DNA of 64,000 nt from contig NZ_CP069396.1 of NCBI RefSeq assembly GCF_016887565.1, positions 7,422,001 to 7,486,000 on the forward strand, in the 5' to 3' direction. Under the pieces are notes generated by a model, which ran no database searches, had not been told where the DNA came from, and worked only from the letters and a program-made list of their open reading frames with translations. This DNA is from Archangium violaceum (GTDB taxonomy: Bacteria; Myxococcota; Myxococcia; Myxococcales; Myxococcaceae). Position numbers and translations under genes: made by a program. The number at the start of each line of letters is the position of its first letter. Position 1 is the stretch's first letter. Shown here in pieces: positions 59,559 through 64,000 of the stretch.

Positions 59559-60667
59559 TGCAGCGGCGTCGTGGACTGTGGCTGGTGTTCGCGGTGGTGC
59601 TGTTCGGCCTGGCCGCGTGGCTGATGCTGTCCGGACAGGGCGAGGAGGAGGCCCCTCCCCCGCCGAAGGTGGCGTTCCCGAACCGGCTGCGGAAGGAGGA
59701 GCGCGAGCGCATGGAGCGCCGGCGCACGTACGTGATGCCGGCGCACGTGGACGCGGGGACGCAGGAGCAGACGCCGGTGAAGCCGAGCGATCCAGTGCTG
59801 GCCGCGCTGCCCCGCGGCAAGGGGAAGACGGCGATGGTCATCGAGGCCAACGCCATCCGCCACTCGCCCATCGGGGAGCTGCTGCTGGAGTGCATGATGC
59901 GCCGGGGCGGCAATGACCTGGAGCGCTTCAAGGAAGAGACGGGCGTGGACCCGTTGAAGGACCTGGACCGGCTGGTCCTCACGGACGATGGGGTGATCGT
60001 CTCGGGGAACTTCGGGGACAAGCGCCTGAAGGACATGCTGTCCGGGCGGGGGGCCGCGAACTACGACTACGGGGACGAAGCGCGCATCTTCGAGCCCAAC
60101 TTCGAGCAGAACCTGCCGGATGGCGGAGTGGTGCGGCGCAACGGGCCTCCGGTGGGCATGTGGAACGATCAGATGATCGTATTCGGCAGGTCGCCGGACG
60201 GGGTGAAGCAGGTCATCGACCGGGTGGAGGGGCGCGGCCCGAACGAGCCGCCCGTCATCTCCGAGGGCAGCACGTACGGGGAGATGTACGGCGTGGTGTC
60301 GGTGGAGCAGCTCAAGAAGATGTTCCCGCCGGACCAGCAGGAGCTGGCGCTCAAGCTGGCCGAGGTGGCGGAGAACGTGGAGCTGCACATGGACGCGCGC
60401 TCGGACTTCGCCATGACGGCACAGGTGCGGGGCGCGGACGAGGCCAAGGTGACGGACCTGGGCAAGTCGCTCGGCGGGACGCTGTCCCTGGCGCGCATGA
60501 AGGCTCAGGCCGAGGGCGAGAAGGAGCTGGCACAGCTCCTGGACTTCGCGAAGGTGAAGCCGGACGGCGACTCGTTCAAGCTGGAGCTCGCGGTGCCGCT
60601 CGAGGTCATCAAGCAGCAGCTCGCGTTCTGCCTCGAGGAGCCGCCCGCTACTCAACCATCGCGCTGA
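59558..60667 (+). CDS. Exporter-associated single-TM protein, function unknown
   Basis: 369 aa with one N-terminal TM (LWLVFAVVLFGLAAWLMLSG) and a long periplasmic part. Two Lys/Arg-rich and Pro-rich linkers (residues 30-60) precede a globular alpha-beta region. I recognise no family. The TGATG overlap with the ABC permease implies joint function, e.g. a periplasmic adaptor. Convergent with the TrmN6-like gene, overlapping its 3' end by 20 bp. Confidence 0.65.
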   Translation: MQRRRGLWLVFAVVLFGLAAWLMLSGQGEEEAPPPPKVAFPNRLRKEERERMERRRTYVMPAHVDAGTQEQTPVKPSDPVLAALPRGKGKTAMVIEANAIRHSPIGELLLECMMRRGGNDLERFKEETGVDPLKDLDRLVLTDDGVIVSGNFGDKRLKDMLSGRGAANYDYGDEARIFEPNFEQNLPDGGVVRRNGPPVGMWNDQMIVFGRSPDGVKQVIDRVEGRGPNEPPVISEGSTYGEMYGVVSVEQLKKMFPPDQQELALKLAEVAENVELHMDARSDFAMTAQVRGADEAKVTDLGKSLGGTLSLARMKAQAEGEKELAQLLDFAKVKPDGDSFKLELAVPLEVIKQQLAFCLEEPPATQPSR

Positions 60668-61445
60668 CCTCGCGCGAGAAAGCCTGCTCGTCATCGGCGT
60701 GGATGACGAGCGGGGGCATCACGGTCAGCCCGGTGGGCGCCCTCTTCACCGCGTGCATCAACACCAGCTTCGCGGGCCTCCCCGCGCGTGAATGCACCAT
60801 GCGCGCGGTCCTCGGCTCCAGCTTCTCCGCGCGCAACACCGCCATCAGCTCGGACAGCCTCGAGGCCGGATACACCACGCAGAAGCTTCCACGGCATCGC
60901 AGGAGATAGGCCGCCGCTCGCGCGACGTCCCGGAGCTCGCACGAGATCTCATGCCGCGCGAGGGCCTTCTCCATGTCCGTGCTGATCCTCCCCTGCTCCC
61001 GCGCCCGGTACGGTGGGTTGCACAGCACATGGGAAAAGCTCGCCTTCGGAAACAGCCGCTCCACGCAGCGGATGTCCCCTCGGACCAGCGACACCTCCCG
61101 CTCGCAGCGGTTGAGGTGCACGTTGCGCTCGGCGAGGGAGTACAGGCGCGGCTGTAGCTCCAGCCCGGTGATGCTCTCGCAGCCCAACCGCCTCGCCAGG
61201 ATGAGCGGGATGATTCCGCACCCCGTCCCCAGGTCCATCAACCGCCCCCGCACCGCCCCGGCCTCGTAGATGGCGAAGTGCGTGAGCAACACGGGATCCA
61301 ACGTGAAGCGATAACCCCTGCGCCTCTGGAGCACCCTCACCTCGCCGCCACAGACCGAATCGAGCGTCTCTCCGGGGCCGGGCCGGAGCTCGATCGGCGT
61401 GCGCTGGGGCCACTCCAGCGCGGCTTCTGTCAGCAGGATGCCCAC
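60648..61445 (-). CDS. TrmN6-like (YfiC) methyltransferase
   Basis: 265 aa, GTG start. SAM-dependent methyltransferase: motif I LMDLGTGCGIIPLILA, ITGLELQP, then the NPPY motif (VLCNPPYRAREQ) of N6-adenine or glutamine methylases. The fold matches tRNA1(Val) A37 N6-methylase. The N-terminal GYRFTLDPVLLTHFA is typical. It follows the DUF1015 gene by 7 bp. Confidence 0.8.
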   Translation of the reverse strand: MGILLTEAALEWPQRTPIELRPGPGETLDSVCGGEVRVLQRRRGYRFTLDPVLLTHFAIYEAGAVRGRLMDLGTGCGIIPLILARRLGCESITGLELQPRLYSLAERNVHLNRCEREVSLVRGDIRCVERLFPKASFSHVLCNPPYRAREQGRISTDMEKALARHEISCELRDVARAAAYLLRCRGSFCVVYPASRLSELMAVLRAEKLEPRTARMVHSRAGRPAKLVLMHAVKRAPTGLTVMPPLVIHADDEQAFSREVSAMVE

Positions 61446-61452
61446 TCAGTCC

Positions 61453-62616
61453 CTAGGCCTCCGGGTCGAGGAACAGCAGTCCCGCCGGCGGCGCGGGCGC
61501 CACGCGCAACGTCTTGGGCGGCAACGTCTGCGCCGCCTCCATCACCGCGCGCACCTCCCACAAGGGCGGCGGATTGAGCGCGAAGCCCGCCTGGAACATC
61601 CCCCCGTGGACGCCTCGGACCAACGACTCCATCCCCTGCACCGCGAACACCTGCGGATGTCCCGACTCCTCGGGGTCCTTGATGCCCAGCACCGTTCGCA
61701 GCACCAGCGCGTTCAGCAACGCCAGATCCAGACTCCGCAGGGTCGGATTGCGCGGTGCCCCCTTCAGGTGCGCCAGATCCAACCCCTGCCGGAAGCGTAG
61801 GATCTTCCCCCGCCCCTCGGGCAGCACCAGCAGCACTGCGTGGTGCCCCCGCACCAGCGTGGCCAGCCGCTCGTTCGCCGCGGCGATGCCTCGAGGCGTC
61901 GTGAGCGGCTCCTCCAGGTCATAGACGCGCGCGTAGGCCGTCACGAGCGCCAGGAACGTGTCCTCGTCGAAGGTGTCCAGTCCCTGGATGGCGCGGTGCA
62001 CCGGCTCGAAGTGCAGCCCGGGATCCGACAGCGGCACGATGGCCGCCAGACTCGGCCTGCGCTCGTCCAGCTCGGCCAGCGGGCGCAGGGGCGCCTCGTC
62101 GAGCACCGCCTGGATGCGCCGGGCCACCGGCGAGGGCTCGATGCGCCTCAGCGCCACCGGGGCGTCCTCGAACGTCCCCTGCCACACGGAGATGCTGCGC
62201 TCGGCCGCCTCCGCCAGGAGACCTCGGAGTACCCCATGGTCGTCCGCCGCCAGGGTGACCGTCGGCTCCACCTGCGCCGAGCGGGGCCGGTACGGCTCCA
62301 CCTCCAGCGGCTCGGCCGCGTCCGGCGTGAGCGCGCACAGCAGGAAGCGCACCGGAGGCCCTCCCAGCCGCCCCGCCGAGCTGTACACCTCCGCCAGGTA
62401 CAACGCCGGGCGGGCGTCGCGGAGCACGGAGCCCGCGGCCCTCAACCGCCCCAGCTCCGCCGTCGGGTCCACCCGATCCAGCAGCGGCCGGATGAACGAG
62501 GACCGGGGTGGCGCATTGAAGGGACACCCGTCGTCATCGGCCGACAGGTGCGACTCGAGTGACGGGAGCAGTGCGGAGAAGGGAAGGACGCGCGCCATAT
62601 CCACGAAAATGGACAC
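61453..62616 (-). CDS. DUF1015-family protein
   Basis: 387 aa from GTG 62616 (ATG 62598 giving MARVLPFSALLPS is also likely and resembles the family start). The C-terminal half matches DUF1015: LDLALLNALVLRTVLGI, FAVQGMESLVRGVHGGMFQAGFALNPPPL, LPPKTLRVAPAPPAGLLFLDPE (compare the usual MPPKST...PK.P.GL). Function of this family is not established. Located 7 bp upstream of the TrmN6-like gene, so co-transcribed. Confidence 0.72.
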   Translation of the reverse strand: MSIFVDMARVLPFSALLPSLESHLSADDDGCPFNAPPRSSFIRPLLDRVDPTAELGRLRAAGSVLRDARPALYLAEVYSSAGRLGGPPVRFLLCALTPDAAEPLEVEPYRPRSAQVEPTVTLAADDHGVLRGLLAEAAERSISVWQGTFEDAPVALRRIEPSPVARRIQAVLDEAPLRPLAELDERRPSLAAIVPLSDPGLHFEPVHRAIQGLDTFDEDTFLALVTAYARVYDLEEPLTTPRGIAAANERLATLVRGHHAVLLVLPEGRGKILRFRQGLDLAHLKGAPRNPTLRSLDLALLNALVLRTVLGIKDPEESGHPQVFAVQGMESLVRGVHGGMFQAGFALNPPPLWEVRAVMEAAQTLPPKTLRVAPAPPAGLLFLDPEA

Positions 62617-62664
62617 GCGCTCACCCCGCGGCCATGGAACGCCCTCGAATGCCCGGCGGGCGAG

Positions 62665-63711
62665 CTACCACCAGTCGTTGCGGTAGGCCTTCGAGCGGAC
62701 CGTGCTTCCCACCATCGCGGGAGGACGCTCGGCCGCCTCCTCCCAGAGCAGGCTCACCGTGGTGATGGCGGCCGCCGAGCCGAGCAGGCCCAGCACGTAC
62801 GGTGTGGACTGATCGAACCCACCCAGCACCAGCGCGGACAGCACCAGCACCACCGCTCCCACGCCCGCACCGAAGGCATCGGCCCGGAGTATCTGGGAGG
62901 TGGTCGGGTTGTATTTCATCGTGGCCAGCGCGAGCGCCGTCGCGCCGATTCCAGGTGCCATCAGCAGCGTGTCCGTCCACGTCTTCCCGGAGATCTTCGA
63001 GCCGGAGAAGTGGACGATGGCCATCAGCAGCGCGGCGTAGGCGAGGCCCCACCCGCCACCCGAGGCCACCAGCAGGCCGTGGTTGTAGGGCATCTGGCCG
63101 CCGCCGAGCGTCGCGGTGATCCACGCGGCCAGCTCCGCGCCGACGAAGGCGGACCAGGTCAGCACGCCCGTGTCGCGAGAGAACAGGTCCATGAAGCCGG
63201 CGAGGAACATGCCGCCGATGACGGAGTTGCCAATGCCGAAGTAGCCCAACGGCTTGTCGACCCAGTTGTTGAACTGCCACCATGCCGACGAGCCGAAGCC
63301 GAGCCCCGCGCCCAGGAGCGTGCCCGCCAGCATGGCCTCGCGGGAGCTGCGCTCGAAGCTGAAGCCGTTGGCGAAGCCCTGGGTGAAGAAGCCTCCCATG
63401 GCCCCCATGAGGGAGTGGTGCAGGATGAAGGTGAGGCTGCCCGGCCCGGAGAGGAAGGCGCCGTAGCGAATCTGGCCATCGAGCATCACGCCGTCATTGG
63501 AGGCCGGAGAAACACCCGGGGTCTCCGGCATGGCGGCGGGGGGCAACTGCCCCTCCTGGGGGAACGGCGCCTGGGGCTCGGTGCGCAGCGAGGCCGTGTC
63601 CGATGGCTGCACCGGCACATCGGAGGCATACGACGATTGCGCACGCGCGAGACCTGGCGCGCAGAGAAGGACGACGACGGCGAGGGACAACCAGCGGGTC
63701 AACGAGGACAC
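62665..63711 (-). CDS. Exported multi-pass membrane protein
   Basis: 348 aa from GTG 63711, which has AAGGAG 8 bases upstream and gives a signal-like start (VSSLTRWLSLAVVVLLCAPGLARAQ). A Pro-rich stretch follows, then eight or so hydrophobic segments (GSLTFILHHSLMGAMGGFFTQGF, AMLAGTLLGAGLGFGSSAWW, NSVIGGMFLAGFMDLF, AYAALLMAIVHF, LMAPGIGATALALAT, GAGVGAVVLVLSALVLGG). No family recognised; the cleavable signal followed by membrane segments is unusual. Confidence 0.62.
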   Translation of the reverse strand: MSSLTRWLSLAVVVLLCAPGLARAQSSYASDVPVQPSDTASLRTEPQAPFPQEGQLPPAAMPETPGVSPASNDGVMLDGQIRYGAFLSGPGSLTFILHHSLMGAMGGFFTQGFANGFSFERSSREAMLAGTLLGAGLGFGSSAWWQFNNWVDKPLGYFGIGNSVIGGMFLAGFMDLFSRDTGVLTWSAFVGAELAAWITATLGGGQMPYNHGLLVASGGGWGLAYAALLMAIVHFSGSKISGKTWTDTLLMAPGIGATALALATMKYNPTTSQILRADAFGAGVGAVVLVLSALVLGGFDQSTPYVLGLLGSAAAITTVSLLWEEAAERPPAMVGSTVRSKAYRNDWW

Positions 63712-63883
63712 TCGAGAGACTCCTTGTCCGAACACGGCGGCATCAAACATCAACCCGCGTCCGTTTCACGGGGAATCTCATTTGTTGACTTCCGCGCTCC
63801 TGGCGGCGAGACCCGGGTTCCCTTCCCGCCCCAGGCTCACTAGACCCCTGGGCGGGAACATTCACGAACCCCAGGAGCGCCAT

Positions 63884-64000
63884 ATGGGCACGATGAAGTT
63901 CGAGGTCCCCCACTCCCTCCCCAAGGACGAGGTCAGGAAGCGCGTCGAGCAGCTTCTCAAGTACTGGGTCGACAAGTACGGCGTGAAGGCGGACTGGCAG
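63884..64000 (+). CDS. Polyhydroxyalkanoic acid system family protein (partial)
   Basis: Only the first 39 codons are in the window (MGTMKFEVPHSLPKDEVRKR, then VEQLLKYWVDKYGVKADWQ). ATG 63884 has AGGAG at 63873-63877. The pattern of a short strand (F.V.HSL....A..R.E.L...), then ...YGV...W, matches the PHA_gran_rgn-type small protein family. The remainder is off the end of the window. Confidence 0.6.
   Translation, partial: MGTMKFEVPHSLPKDEVRKRVEQLLKYWVDKYGVKADWQ

Noticed and set aside
1-64000. CRISPR arrays, IS elements, tRNA or rRNA genes
   Set aside because: No direct-repeat arrays, transposase-like frames with terminal inverted repeats or recognisable RNA gene sequence were seen; tRNA detection by eye is not reliable, so a scan could still find one.

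Overview
The window is very GC-rich, with high-GC third positions and frequent GTG/TTG starts. Its gene content points to a myxobacterium (Myxococcota, probably Cystobacter/Archangium/Myxococcus-like): a Cys-TM-Arg MYXO-CTERM sorting tail on a giant surface protein, a Ser/Thr kinase fused to an AAA ATPase and TPR region, a sigma-54 enhancer-binding protein, many Asp/Gly-rich lipoproteins, and clusters of overlapping genes. This assignment is inferred from gene content, not from a database search. No rRNA, tRNA, IS element or CRISPR array was recognised.

Layout. (1) 1-7.8 kb: outer-membrane barrel, AI-2E family membrane protein, small lipoprotein, a 36-residue basic protein, P1-type (DmpA) peptidase with a TetR regulator, a divergently transcribed carotenoid-cleavage oxygenase, and a LamG-domain membrane protein. 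(2) 7.98-9.4 kb: an orphan protein that looks like type VI secretion (T6SS) sheath subunits TssB and TssC fused into one shortened chain. (3) 9.4-12.4 kb: SH3-like exported protein, YHYH lipoprotein and tyrosinase lipoprotein. (4) 12.5-22.5 kb: PknK-like kinase facing away from a plus-strand operon of sigma-54 activator, VgrG-like spike with a coiled-coil tail, and two coiled-coil proteins (74 and 750 aa). (5) 22.5-45.5 kb, minus strand: a nearly gapless T6SS locus. In transcription order it is giant 13-repeat ASH/MYXO-CTERM protein, degenerate ANL (acyl-adenylate) enzyme, PAAR-like tip, TssA/IglI-like, TssG, TssB, TssC, Hcp-like tube, TssK, TssE, VgrG hub, a separate beta-helix spike polypeptide, TssF, TssL, small coiled-coil, TssM, TssJ. 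No ClpV/TssH is present. (6) 45.8-52.7 kb: large surface lipoproteins (beta-helix, OmpA-domain barrel, seven-repeat RCC1) plus an unknown helical protein. (7) 52.9-64 kb: tandem ATP-grasp ligase operon (with RDD and DUF4177 proteins), hemB, ABC exporter operon, TrmN6-like methyltransferase with a DUF1015 protein, a multi-pass membrane protein and the start of a PHA-system family gene.

How the parts fit. The core is a T6SS injectosome with unusual components. The VgrG needle is split into hub and beta-helix genes. A second VgrG carries a coiled-coil tail and is followed directly by coiled-coil proteins in an operon led by a sigma-54 activator. A probably inactive adenylating-enzyme homologue and a giant ASH-repeat cell-surface protein are fused translationally or by 4 bp spacing to the head of the locus. 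An orphan TssB-TssC fusion lies about 13 kb beyond the locus. These four features are the best candidates for an undescribed T6SS variant or accessory system. Functions of individual genes are inferred from sequence motifs read by eye; no searches or structure predictions could be run.
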